Source of the DNA: Dendrolimus kikuchii
Lineage: Eukaryota > Arthropoda > Insecta > Lepidoptera > Lasiocampidae
Assembly: GCA_019925095.2 (NCBI GenBank)
Contig: JAHHIN020000030.1
Span: 6,349,001-6,413,000 of the forward strand
DNA length: 64,000 nt
Reading direction: 5' to 3'
The translations under genes and the position numbers were made by a program. The notes beneath the pieces were generated by a model. The model was not told where the DNA came from. It saw only the letters and a program-made list of their open reading frames with translations, and made no database searches. Of this stretch, positions 51,694 to 60,750 are shown in pieces; the first letter of the stretch is position 1, and the number at the start of each line of letters is the position of its first letter.

Positions 51694-51945
51694 GAGTTTA
51701 GCAGACAGGTAGATATTTGTAATACCAAAGGTCCTTCCAATGTTCTGCCACTTTCTAAAGGGAGACTGGAACCTGGTCACTAATGCCGGAACACAACTCA
51801 AGGTTGTTATGGCGGCATACTCCAGATCAAGGGTGGTAGCCATCCAGACGGGTAATACACTACCATCTGGCTTTGGGTTATTATGTCGCCTCTTACGACA
51901 GCCCGGCCGCAGGAAATTATAGTCTTTCTCCGTTCCTGCACGGAT
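51694..51945 (-). mobile_element. PolyA retroposon family A, copy 5
   Basis: Reverse copy with a partly deleted 3' side (AGCAGACAGGTAGATATTTG) and an intact 5' end (GTTCCTGCACGGAT). Confidence 0.7.
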
Positions 51946-52133
51946 AAAATTTCACGCAGATATTCTATGTTCGTGTGGTATCACACCAATCGAGCTCGCC
52001 CTAAGAGCTGTGTTATCGAGACAATGATACCAGCATAGCTCTTCTACGTTAGCATTTGAAATTAGACAAACATATAGAGCTAGATATGAAACTAAGCAGC
52101 CTGATTTATCGAACAATGATTTATTATTTTCAG

Positions 52134-52142
52134 GTGATTATG
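52134..52142 (+). CDS. Candidate microexon 5 (9 nt)
   Basis: GTGATTATG lies between TTATTATTTTCAG and GTAAATATTC. Read in the phase set by exon 4 it completes Arg and adds Asp-Tyr, then one base. Length is a multiple of three. Confidence 0.5.
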
Positions 52143-52508
52143 GTAAATATTCTTCTTTGTAACCTCTTAAATAAGCCGCGTAAGTTTTAGCATAAAAAAA
52201 TTCTAACCAAAAAGAAATCTAAAGTAACTAAAAAAGAAAAAATACTTTTTTTTAAGGTGATGGCTGCAATGCCATTTATGCATTGATTTTGCCAATATCG
52301 AGTGCATAGAAAAGCCAGGTGATATAAAAAGGAATTTCGACCGGTAAATTAAAAGAAAAAGAAATTTCTGCCAATCTAATACAATACAATAAACATAATA
52401 TTTACAACAAACCATAAGAGCAAAGGTCAAAACTAAATAATAACTTAAAAAAATACTTAAATATTTTCTACAACATCTTGACTCAGTGCGAAGTAGAAAG
52501 CATGAAAA

Positions 52509-52915
52509 TCTATATATAAATCAATTGCTGTTCGTTAGTCTCGCTAAAACTCGAGAACCGCTGGACTGATTTGGCTAATTTTGGTTTTGAATTATTTGTG
52601 GAAGTCCAGGGAAGGTTTGAAAGGTGAGTAAATATGAAAAAAAAGCTTGTAATATAGTAAAAATAACAATTTCGCTTTCCCTTAGAAACCATTCCTACCT
52701 GTCAAACATTTGATGTTCGTCCCGTCCACCGTCGCGTCGTTTAGAAATAAATTAAATATGTCGTTCAGAAATCAAATTAAATTTAAAAGTGAAGTTATTT
52801 TTTTATTTTTTTTTAGTTTCAAATGTCAAACGTTTGATGTTTGTCCCGTCGTTCAGAAATCAACGTTTTTTATTTATTGATTCTGAGGCGGTACGAAGTT
52901 TGCCGGGTCAGCTAG
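52509..52915 (+). mobile_element. Helitron-like element, second family
   Basis: TCTATATATAAATCAATTGC at the start and CGGTACGAAGTTTGCCGGG, then TCAGCTAG, at the end, followed by T. Internally TTTGATGTTCGTCCCGTC and TTTGATGTTTGTCCCGTC form a direct repeat. Confidence 0.65.
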
Positions 52916-53057
52916 TTACTAATAATTACTATAATGAGAATTGCTGTTGTTTTCTAATGTTTTACTTCACGGACAACCTAGTTATGAACTCTTCCCGACC
53001 ATCTATATTAGATTAATAAACGTGCGCCTGCGGGCGCCTAGCTGAGTAAGCTTTCTC

Positions 53058-53324
53058 CAGCGGACGGCCCACAGATGCATGTCAGCATTTATTAACTTTA
53101 AAAAGGTGCTGCAAATGCGCTGCTGCTCTCTTAAGGGCGACTGGAACCTGGCACTAATGCTGGAACACAACTCAAGGTTGTTATGGCGACATACTCTAGA
53201 CCAGGGGTGGTAGCCATCCAGTCGGGCAAATGCCCTACCACCTGGCTGTGGGTTGTTTAGTCGCCTCTTACGACAGGCCGCCCGGCCGCAGGAAATTGTA
53301 TTCTTTCTCCGTTCCTGCACGGAT
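53058..53324 (-). mobile_element. PolyA retroposon family A, copy 6 (3' end replaced)
   Basis: The 5' part is intact (GTTCCTGCACGGAT). The 3' side is interrupted after GGACGGCCCA by unrelated sequence. Confidence 0.7.
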
Positions 53325-53376
53325 GAAAATTATTAAACGAGAGTACATATGTATTTAGTGGGATTTTTTAACTTAT

Positions 53377-53690
53377 TTGGCCCAAGCCAAGACTTTTCCC
53401 TCATCTTTTTACCACCGGATAAGCAGACGTACGCACTCACGCCACCCATATATGGTGGAAATACCAACAAAGCGGACGAAACGCTATGCTTCTACTTTTA
53501 TCATACGTACCGCTGAAGAGTGGAACTCTTTACCGTCTGTTTTTCCTGAAACATACAATCTAGGTGTCTTCAAGGCGTGAACAGGTATCTTCTACGTAAG
53601 CGTGCTCCACCATAGACTGCATTTCCACCTGACATCAGGCGCAATGGTTCCCACTTGTCGGGTGTCGGGCGCAGTATTTTAATTGGATCT
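53377..53690 (+). pseudogene. LINE RT C-terminus and 3' UTR
   Basis: This reads [20 protein letters not shown], then [20 protein letters not shown] and a stop at 53578-53580. It is the end of a LINE ORF2 whose split copy lies at 27470/28334. A GC-rich 3' UTR with TCAGGCGCAATGG follows. Confidence 0.6.
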
Positions 53691-53745
53691 TGACCACTCT
53701 CAGCTCTATTCACACTAGTCGGTTGTCGGACCCGACCGTGTGTTA

Positions 53746-53945
53746 TCTATACTAATATTATAAAGAGGTAAAGTTTGTGAGTTTGTGACGTTGTAGGGGG
53801 TAATCTCTGGATCTGCTAAACCGATTTAAAAAATTCTTTTACTGTTGGAAAGCTACGTTAACAGGGAGTATCATAGGCTATATAACATGACTTTATATAC
53901 CACGGGAGCGGAACAGAGCGCGGGTGAAACCGCGCCGGGCCATTA
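53746..53945 (+). mobile_element. Helitron-like element, copy 2
   Basis: Same family as 49392-49590: TCTATACTAATATTATAAAG to GCGGGTGAAACCGCGCC, ending ATTAG in place of CTAG. Confidence 0.75.
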
Positions 53946-54154
53946 GTTATTTATATATGTGTGTGCACGATCTGCGGCAGAGATCAGCTAGCGACGGGCG
54001 GGAGAATGTAGTGAGAGGGATGCCGGGCTCGACATCCAAAAGTGAACAGAGCGTCATACTTACTCATAGGCGAAAGATCCGAGTCAACTTTTTTACGGAC
54101 GTAGAGGACTGGCAAAACACCCAACACTTGTGGGGGAATTGTGAACAGCTTTAA

Positions 54155-54260
54155 AGGAGGTGGGCATTGAAAATCAGTGCTGTTTCTAACTATGTTTCGG
54201 CATAGCAAAGTACTGAGTGCCAACCTGATTATCGAATTGCGGCACACAATTTAATTCTAT
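54155..54260 (+). repeat. Structured repeat, member 3 (tail missing)
   Basis: GGAGGTGGGCATTGAAAATC to GAGTGCCAACCTG, the same arm order as 58755, without a CTTT tail. Confidence 0.5.
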
Positions 54261-54344
54261 TTGTTATAATGTATGTATTTGAAGATCACGGGCCATAAAA
54301 ATAGCCCGGACTTTTAGAGGGCTTGCGTGGGTCCATGGGAAGGC

Positions 54345-54921
54345 CAACACGTAGAGGTAGGAACATACAGGTCGGCAGGCACAACTTCGAGGGGGAAGCT
54401 AATAGGAGGATTCAGTTGGGCTGGGCAGCATTCGGTAAACTTCGTCAAGTCTTCTCGTCGACCATTCCGCAATGCTTGAAGACAAAAGTCTTCGAGCAGT
54501 GCTTCCTCCCCGTCCTGACCTACGGGGCCGAGACATGGACACTTACGGCAGGATTGGTCCACAAGTTCCAAGTCGCTCAACGGGCTATGGAGCGAGCTAT
54601 GTTGGGTGTTTCTCTTATGGATAAAATTAGAAATGAGGATATCCGTAAGAGAACCAAGGTAACCGACATAGCTCGCAAAATTAGCAAGTTGAAGTGGCAG
54701 TGGGCCGGTCACATCTGCCGCAGGACCGATGGCCGATGGAGCAAACGAGTCCTGGAGTGGAGACCGCGTCTCGGTAAACGTAGTGTCGGACGCCCTCCAG
54801 CCCGATGGACCGACGACCTATACAAGGTCGCCGGTAGGCGCTGGCTGAGGAAATCGGAGGACAGGGACGAGTGGCGCCGTCTTGGGGAGGCCTATTTCCA
54901 GCAGTGGACTGCAAATGGCTG
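54345..54921 (+). pseudogene. RTE-clade LINE reverse transcriptase C-terminus
   Basis: 190 open codons after the RT core: RRIQLGWAAFGKLRQVFSST, LPVLTYGAETWTL, QRAMERAMLGVSLMDKIRNE, ISKLKWQWAGHICRRTDGRW, RSVGRPPARWTDDLYKVAGR and EAYFQQWTANG, then a stop at 54919-54921. This domain order is diagnostic of RTE-type elements. The frame is intact, but the catalytic YADD region and endonuclease are missing, so it is a 5'-truncated copy. A 3' UTR piece follows (GTGGCGTGACACTGACCGG). Confidence 0.82.
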
Positions 54922-55079
54922 ACGACGAGTGGCGTGACACTGACCGGCGATTATCCCTGTCTGCACCATATAATAATGCACCATGCAAAATGCCGTATAA
55001 GATTGGTGAGGGGCAACATAGGTGTGAGCAGTGCCGTATATAGCATTTTATACGTCCTATGCGAGCTTCTATAACTGCG

Positions 55080-55470
55080 CCCTTGTTTGTTTTAGATATT
55101 ATACGTACCCTAGCTAGAGCAATGCTAAGTATCAGCCTGCTTCATTTCATTCAGGGTGATAAAATAACGCACAAGGACCTTGGTGTTGGTGGACCAATTA
55201 TCAAGTATTCTGAAAGAAAAATCTATTTTTTTAAAGAACTAGAACAAAAAATGAGCGCGATGTTTTGTCTAATTTAGCAGATGCTTTTGATGATAGGCAT
55301 GTAGGTACGTATGTGTGGGAATTGAGCACTAGGGACGCAGCGGGAACTTATCAGGAGCTAACCGATAAAAGAATAGTCCTGCCTGGTCTGGCCATTCTGG
55401 CGCCCCCTAGAGTCTTCGCCCTGTGCCCGGGCACCGGTAGTACCACCCTATTTACGCCACTGGGTGTGAG
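55080..55470 (+). pseudogene. Unclassified coding-like fragment
   Basis: One frame reads THKDLGVGGPIIKYSERKIY, then FFKELEQK. After a one-base shift near 55255, another reads DVLSNLADAFDDRHVGTYVW, then ELSTRDAAGTYQEL. The smooth change of frame suggests an old coding sequence with a single indel. I do not recognise it. It runs into dispersed repeat C with a CTTT tail, so a retroelement origin is likely. Confidence 0.4.
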
Positions 55471-55760
55471 TGGCTAAGGGGTGGCCTGCAGGTTCACCGA
55501 AGCTACTTGTGACGTTATGCTATTTATCACTTCCACTCCTGGAGCTTGAGTCTTAGCTCTAGCGATCTCCACTCCGCGCCGGCCAGCTAAGGCAAGCACG
55601 GAGGCAGGGCCTTGCCTTGGCCCCCGGAGCCAGGTACGAGGTGTCGCTAATCGCCTAAGGTTTCGCCACAAAGCCCCCTTGCGGATTATTTGTTATTATT
55701 GTAATTGTTGTTAAGTGTCGCAATTTTATAAATGAACATTTTTCTTTCTTTCTTCATATT
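55470..55760 (+). repeat. Dispersed repeat C, copy 2, with (CTTT)n tail
   Basis: This matches the reverse of 38815-39045 up to about 55685, then TTATTTGTTATTATTG and a tail TTTCTTTCTTTC near 55740-55752. Confidence 0.6.
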
Positions 55761-55765
55761 AAATG

Positions 55766-56041
55766 TTCTGTCATTAGAGCAATCGATTTTCTATCGAGCC
55801 CGACACCCGTCAAATGGGAACGGGCGGTAAGGCTACGGCCCGTTGCAAATGCTGTAGGGCCAGTAGTAGCTGTACGCGACCGACGAATGTTGAGTGTGAT
55901 AAAAACTTCTAGAAAAAAAGCCCGACTTCAAGAGTAACTAAGAAGCAAAAAATTAATATTTTCTACAAATACCAATTTTTTTTTTAATATTTCAATATGT
56001 GATCACGTACATTTATTTCAATTTGCTGACGCTTATTCTAG
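55766..56041. other. Intronic spacer
   Basis: GC-richer sequence to about 55900 (GGGAACGGGCGGTAAGGC), possibly a LINE 3' UTR, then AT-rich sequence up to the microexon acceptor. Confidence 0.3.
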
Positions 56042-56050
56042 GAAACGACG
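56042..56050 (+). CDS. Candidate microexon 6 (9 nt)
   Basis: GAAACGACG lies between GACGCTTATTCTAG and GTAAGAGG. In phase 1 it completes Gly and adds Asn-Asp. Confidence 0.5.
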
Positions 56051-56254
56051 GTAAGAGGATTTTTGATTATTATTTATTTTATAAACAAATCTCAGATGAA
56101 CGAATATACGGAGTCTTTAGTAACAAAAGCGCAAATGAAGCGAAGCATTTCTTTAAACTTGTGTGCATAAACTTATTTAGTATACACTTGGTTTGTGTAT
56201 GTTTGGTTATTTCCAATAATAATGTATCCACTAGAAACTATTCCATCAAAAGGA

Positions 56255-56437
56255 AGGTTGGCACTGAAAATCAGCGCTGTGTCGGATATAATTCCGGCAC
56301 AGCAATATGCTGAGTGCAAACCTTGTTTGCTGAAAATGCGGCGTACAAATTCTGAAAATACGCTCTGTGTATAATAATGTATAAGGAATGTAATTACGTC
56401 GCTATTTCTTCAAATAAAGACTTTTTTTCTTTCTTTC
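56255..56437 (+). repeat. Structured repeat with (CTTT)n tail, member 4
   Basis: Outer arms AAGGTTGGCACT and AGTGCAAACCTT, inner arms GCTGTGTCGG and CCGGCACAGC, then AAATAAAG and a TTTCTTTCTTTC tail. Confidence 0.65.
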
Positions 56438-56505
56438 ACCATTATCGGTATAAATTCATCATTTAATACAAAGTGACGCGATCGGCTTCGTATATAAAAA
56501 TCGCC

Positions 56506-56816
56506 TTTTTTTTATTGGAGGAGATCAGCAGACAGGCAGACGGCCCACTTGATGGAAAGCGGTTACCATCGCCTATGGACATTTGCAACACCAAAGTTGC
56601 TACAAATGCGCTGCTACTCTCTTAAGGGAGACTGGAACCTGGTCACTAATGCCGGAACACAACTCAAGGTTGTTATGGCGACATACTTTAGACCAGGGGT
56701 GGTAGCCATCCAGTCGGGCAAATGCCCTACCACCTGGCTGAGGGTCGTTAAGTCGCCTCTTACGACAGGCCGCCCGGCCGCAGGAAATTGTATTCTTTCT
56801 CCGTTCCTGCACGGAT
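56506..56816 (-). mobile_element. PolyA retroposon family A, copy 7
   Basis: Full-length reverse copy from the T-run and AGATCAGCAGACAGGCAG to GTTCCTGCACGGAT. Confidence 0.8.
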
Positions 56817-56836
56817 TTTTTTAGACACTCACTATG

Positions 56837-57365
56837 AGAGTTCGAGGTATGGAGGGTAGAGGTAAGGAAAATCATCTCATATAGTTGAAGAAGTGTCCAG
56901 TTGTAAGCTGTAAATAACAGTTCAGAAACCGTCCACAATGGCGCTGATATAGACAAAGGGTATGGCATGAATGCAGCTGTTGGAGATGAATCGAAGTATG
57001 CCGAGTTAAAAAATTAATACCTTTGGCGACTAGAGTAGTTGGTGACATTACACTGTTATAAAATGTCAACTATTTACGTACCTAGTACAAAGTAATTTAC
57101 TAAATATAACCTCAAAAAATTGTTATGCGAAAACGTGAATAGTGATTTTATTTCGTGAATTTTGAATAATACGCTTAGTGATTTGGTAATATTTAATTTT
57201 ATAAAACTAAAACACTATAATACTACTCTAATAACTTTTAGCGCTTTCTTGAAAATTCACCCTGATGCCAAAGTGGCGCCACCCTAATTTAATGCATTTC
57301 GATGGACACCTGTTCATATACAGAGATGATTCTTCTTACCTCTACCCTCCATAGTTCGGAGCTCG
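56837..57365. mobile_element. MITE-like element, about 530 bp
   Basis: GGTATGGAGGGTAGAGGTAA at the left and TTACCTCTACCCTCCATAG at the right form inverted ends that extend about 40 bp with mismatches. The interior is AT-rich and non-coding. Confidence 0.45.
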
Positions 57366-57441
57366 CTTCATCTATTTTGTTCGTCTGAGAATCAAATTAA
57401 TTTTATAATTTTTTTTTAAATTAAATTTTTGTTTGCTACAG

Positions 57442-57450
57442 AATATGAAA
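57442..57450 (+). CDS. Candidate microexon 7 (9 nt)
   Basis: AATATGAAA lies between TTTGTTTGCTACAG and GTAAGTAAAT, the best donor of the series. In phase 1 it completes Glu and adds Tyr-Glu. Confidence 0.55.
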
Positions 57451-57477
57451 GTAAGTAAATAATTGATTATATAATAA

Positions 57478-57540
57478 CAGCGCGTAAATTTCCCACTGGT
57501 GGGCTTGGGGTTCGCATTTTTATAGGAGAACGGACAAATC
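57478..57540 (-). mobile_element. tRNA-SINE 3' fragment
   Basis: CAGCGCGTAAATTTCCCACTG matches the reverse of the end of the SINE at 50220. Confidence 0.5.
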
Positions 57541-57789
57541 ATATGCTAATATGTTCATAATATTTATACAATTATACTGTATACATAACAGTTAAAAGTA
57601 ATTACCACTCAATATTTCTTAATTTGTACGTTAAGTAAGGACGGCTTTTGAGTGATGTGGCACCACGTGAATGTATACTTTCATTGTATTGAGGCAAAGA
57701 AGCTAAATTAATACAGCTCTGTTACATTTATACCTATGTATTTATAAATATTACGTCAGTTTTAGGTTTAAATAAACTATAAATATTAA
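57541..57789. other. AT-rich intronic spacer
   Basis: Nothing recognised. Confidence 0.3.
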
Positions 57790-57965
57790 GTAAAAAGAAA
57801 GAAAATAATGTTTATTTAGAGTTATTTAAAATTACACATAAACAGTTTAATAAAAGCCAAAAGCTAACTAACTCTAAACAGGCCCTAACTCAGCAAATGC
57901 TGGTTGATAACGACCAACGCTGGTCTTGCGTTAGTGCCAGGCAGTAGTCATCTTCACAGAAGAAA
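57790..57965 (-). repeat. Structured repeat with (CTTT)n tail, member 5
   Basis: The tail is seen as AAAGAAAGAAAA near 57794. In sense the body contains the hairpin GACCAGCGTTGGTC and TGCCTGGCACTAACG. Confidence 0.45.
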
Positions 57966-58179
57966 AAAAACTACTGAACATTTAATATTTTATATTTAAT
58001 ATTATTTATAATTAGAACAACATGAAACAAAGAATAGACAAAAGATACATATTTAAACAATTTAATATAAGTACATAATATGTTATGATATGATAAGTGC
58101 GATTATATATTACGTTTTTATATATACTCATTATTTCATTTTTATTATTATGTCCTACATTTTTCTGTTTCTTATGCTT

Positions 58180-58679
58180 TATATGTAATGAAAATGTTAC
58201 CAAAGGAACACATGTATAAACGTTAAATACACAGTATATCACAATTTAAGTGGAACGCGACCTAAGTCACACACTTAAAAATTACGAATGACGGTGGAAA
58301 CAAATATAGTTTTTGATAAGTGTTTACTTTTAAATAACGGTTTTAATTATTATTTCAATTAGAATTTAAGTGAATGGACTTTGAATGTCGTTTCTTTGTT
58401 TCAGAGAAACACATCGTTTTTATTCCTTAAATTGATTAATTTAAATAATAAAGAGTTTTATTATAAAACGACATTCAAAGTCCATTCACTTAAATTCTAA
58501 TTGAAATAATAATTAAAACTGTTATTTAAAACTAAACACTTATCAAAAACTATATTTGTTTCCACCGTCATTCGTAATTTTTAAGTGTGTGACTTAGGTC
58601 GCGTTCCACTTAAATTGTGATATACTGTGTATTTAACGTTTATACATGCGTTCCTTTGGTAACATTTTCATTACATATA
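58180..58679. repeat. Long foldback (214-bp arms, 72-bp spacer)
   Basis: 58180-58393 is the reverse complement of 58466-58679 with about three mismatches that I can see. The spacer contains TTTCTTTGTTTCAG. The element lies in the host intron between microexons and would form a long double-stranded RNA in the pre-mRNA. Confidence 0.9.
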
Positions 58680-58754
58680 TTTTAATCTTTATACGTATAC
58701 GTGTTATTATTATTTTTTTATTCTTAGCACGAGTCGCATGCCATATGTGATTTT

Positions 58755-58952
58755 AGGAGGTAGGCACTGAAAATCAGCGCTGTGTCGGACCACGTTTCGG
58801 CACAGCAAAATGCCGAGTGCCAACCTCTTCCAAATTGCGGCATACAAGTTCTCTACAATTTTATCTATACTTTGTTATGTTACTACTATTTTGTCTTGTG
58901 TGTCGCTATTAGAAGTAAATATTTTTCTTTCTTTCTTTCTTACATATACCTG
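58755..58952 (+). repeat. Structured repeat with (CTTT)n tail, member 6
   Basis: Outer arms GGAGGTAGGCACT and AGTGCCAACCTC, inner arms GCTGTGTCGG and TTTCGGCACAGC, and a CTTTCTTTCTTTC tail at about 58930-58945. Confidence 0.7.
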
Positions 58953-58954
58953 AC

Positions 58955-59015
58955 AAGCTTGTCCAATGTGAATTGGCGGGTTTTGAGTCATCGGATATCT
59001 CGAAGTTCTTAATAA
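58955..59015 (-). mobile_element. tRNA-SINE fragment, degenerate
   Basis: AGCTTGTCCAATGTGAATTGG, in part, and CATCGGATATCTCGAAG match 50311-50352 of the SINE. Confidence 0.4.
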
Positions 59016-59080
59016 TAAGAATCTGCACTCAAAAAAAAATCATATAATATTATTAATTGAATGTATTAACGTAATTACAG

Positions 59081-59086
59081 AAGACG
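59081..59086 (+). CDS. Candidate microexon 8 (6 nt)
   Basis: AAGACG lies between ATTAACGTAATTACAG and GTATGTATTT. In phase 1 it completes Lys and adds Asp. It is the shortest and least certain of the series. Confidence 0.4.
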
Positions 59087-59111
59087 GTATGTATTTTGAT
59101 TCTAAATTATA

Positions 59112-59225
59112 TTCTTTTATTGGCAAAAGCAAGCAAACAGACGGCTCACGTGATGGAAAGTTGTCACCATCGTAGGTGACGTTTGCAACACTAAGGACGT
59201 TGCCAACGAGTTGTGGACCTCATAG
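59112..59225 (-). mobile_element. Family A-related retroposon, diverged
   Basis: ATTGGCAAAAGCAAGCAAAC, CACGTGATGGAAAGT and GACGTTTGCAACACTAAGG: the 3' portion of the sister family seen in the mariner (23414). Confidence 0.5.
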
Positions 59226-59296
59226 AAAGTTTATAATGCCATAAACATTTTTTTTATATTTCTTAAAATTAAATTTGCTTATCTTTTTTTTTGCAG

Positions 59297-59308
59297 AATT
59301 AATACCAG
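59297..59308 (+). CDS. Candidate microexon 9 (12 nt)
   Basis: AATTAATACCAG follows an excellent acceptor (TTTTTTTTGCAG) and precedes GTAATTATTT. In phase 1 it completes Glu and adds Leu-Ile-Pro. In the other two phases it would read a stop (TAA) or an unrelated peptide. Confidence 0.5.
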
Positions 59309-59821
59309 GTAATTATTTTAGTACAAGTTTTAGTAAAATATTCTCTTTGATTTCACATTCTCCAATTATTTCGGGTCAGCTCAATGTGTTTCCCTTCCAT
59401 TTTCAAGAATTTAAATTAATAGAAGAAAAGTTTGTGTAGGCTGAAAGAAGGTAACTTGGCGGTACAATTATCACTTGGGGATATACATATGTAGTGGAAC
59501 ACTTACAATCCAATAGATGGCGTTGTGCAATAATTGAGGTCGCAAACGATTCCCGAAATATGCAATAAATACCTGTACAGGCTGTCCCAGAACTCAACGT
59601 CAAATCGAAACAGGGTTGATTGTAACCATCATGAGAAAAATCAGAAAAAAAATTATATCCCCTGCAGTTTGAAAATTATGGTGGGCATTAAAGAAAAACC
59701 CTAGAAATTTGGTCAAACTGTAACTGTTAATTTTTATTATTTTTGTTCATTGTCCACAGTCAAAAATAATGACACAATTGCCCCAAGTTTTCTAGAATTA
59801 AGACTATTGTTAAACTTTTTT
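59309..59821. other. Intronic spacer with unassigned repeat-like sequence
   Basis: AT-rich. GGCTGTCCCAGAACTCAACG near 59580 and GTCAAACTGTAACTG near 59713 look repeat-derived, but I find no paired ends. Confidence 0.3.
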
Positions 59822-60134
59822 ATCCGTGCAGAAACGGAGAAAGAATACAATTTCCTGCGGCCGGGCGGCCTGTCGTAAGAGGCGACTAAACAACCCACAG
59901 CCAGGTGGTAGGGCAATTTCCCGACTGGATGGCTACCACCCCTGGTCTAAAGTATTTCGCCATAACAACCTTGAGTTGTGTTCCGGCATTAGTGACCAGG
60001 TTCCAGTCCCCCATAAGGGAGCAGCAGCGCATTTATAGCAACATTGCTGTTGCAAATGTCCATAGGCGACGGTAACCGCTTTCCATCAAGTGGGCCGTCT
60101 GCCTGTCTGCTGATCTCCTGCAATAAAAAAAAAA
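59822..60134 (+). mobile_element. PolyA retroposon family A, copy 8
   Basis: Full length: ATCCGTGCAGAAACGGAG to GATCTCCTGCAATAAAAA. It ends 31 bp before the terminal exon. Confidence 0.8.
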
Positions 60135-60165
60135 TATATGTATAAAGATATTTCTTTTGTTACAG

Positions 60166-60191
60166 CTTCAACGGTTAAGCTCTGTGAATAA
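60166..60191 (+). CDS. Candidate terminal coding exon with stop
   Basis: After the acceptor TTTCTTTTGTTACAG the sequence CTTCAACGGTTAAGCTCTG continues. Read in the phase carried through the microexons it completes Ala, adds Ser-Thr-Val-Lys-Leu-Cys-Glu, and meets TAA at 60189-60191. An A/T-rich 3' UTR would follow; a possible AATAAA-like AAATAAATG lies near 60210. A GTAATT at 60193 could alternatively act as a donor. Confidence 0.45.
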
Positions 60192-60750
60192 GGTAATTCA
60201 AATAGTTAAAATAAATGTAATCCATACACTTCAACGTCATCCTAGTATTAATCCCAGTTGCGTTTGTCTCGAAGCCCGGGGGTGCAATCCCGATCTCGGC
60301 TTCGCGGTTCATTTGTGCGAATTTTATGCAAACCTATGGGAAAGCCGGTGAGCTGGCTAATGAGAGAAAATCTTACAACGCATAGTCAACTCAACTTGCG
60401 AAGTCCGATGATCGGCGCCGACTGATTTTCTTTGGGCACAATTTTAGTTCATAGCACTCGCGACGAGGACACGGCACTGACATTGGACGGTGAAGGTTGG
60501 GAATATTTCCACAAAATACGAAATGGGACTATTTTAATGCGAATTTAACGAACTAAACTTGCGAATGTGTTGATACACGACGAACGAAACGTGTGACTGT
60601 CGCCGCACACTTTCCACAGCGGTATGCCACCCGGCATACCGCTGACGCCCATAGCTCGCACTGTTAGCAACTAGGCGTTGGACGAAACGTGGGATATAGA
60701 AGCGGCCTTGGAGGCCGAAAATGTTCACTCTCTTGTTCATTCGCTTCCCA
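60192..60750. other. Mixed sequence, possible 3' UTR then GC-richer region
   Basis: AT-rich to about 60240, then GC-richer. A perfect 12-bp hairpin lies at 60617-60644. An open + strand stretch just before 60750 (DETWDIEAALEAENVHSLVH) may be an exon or chance. Not assigned. Confidence 0.3.
60617..60644. repeat. Perfect 12-bp hairpin
   Basis: CAGCGGTATGCC (60617-60628) and GGCATACCGCTG (60633-60644) with a 4-base loop. Function unknown. Confidence 0.8.

Noticed and set aside
59081..59308. The tetrapeptide KDEL across candidate microexons 8 and 9 as an ER-retention signal
   Set aside because: Retention needs KDEL at the very C-terminus; here the predicted frame continues for about ten more residues.
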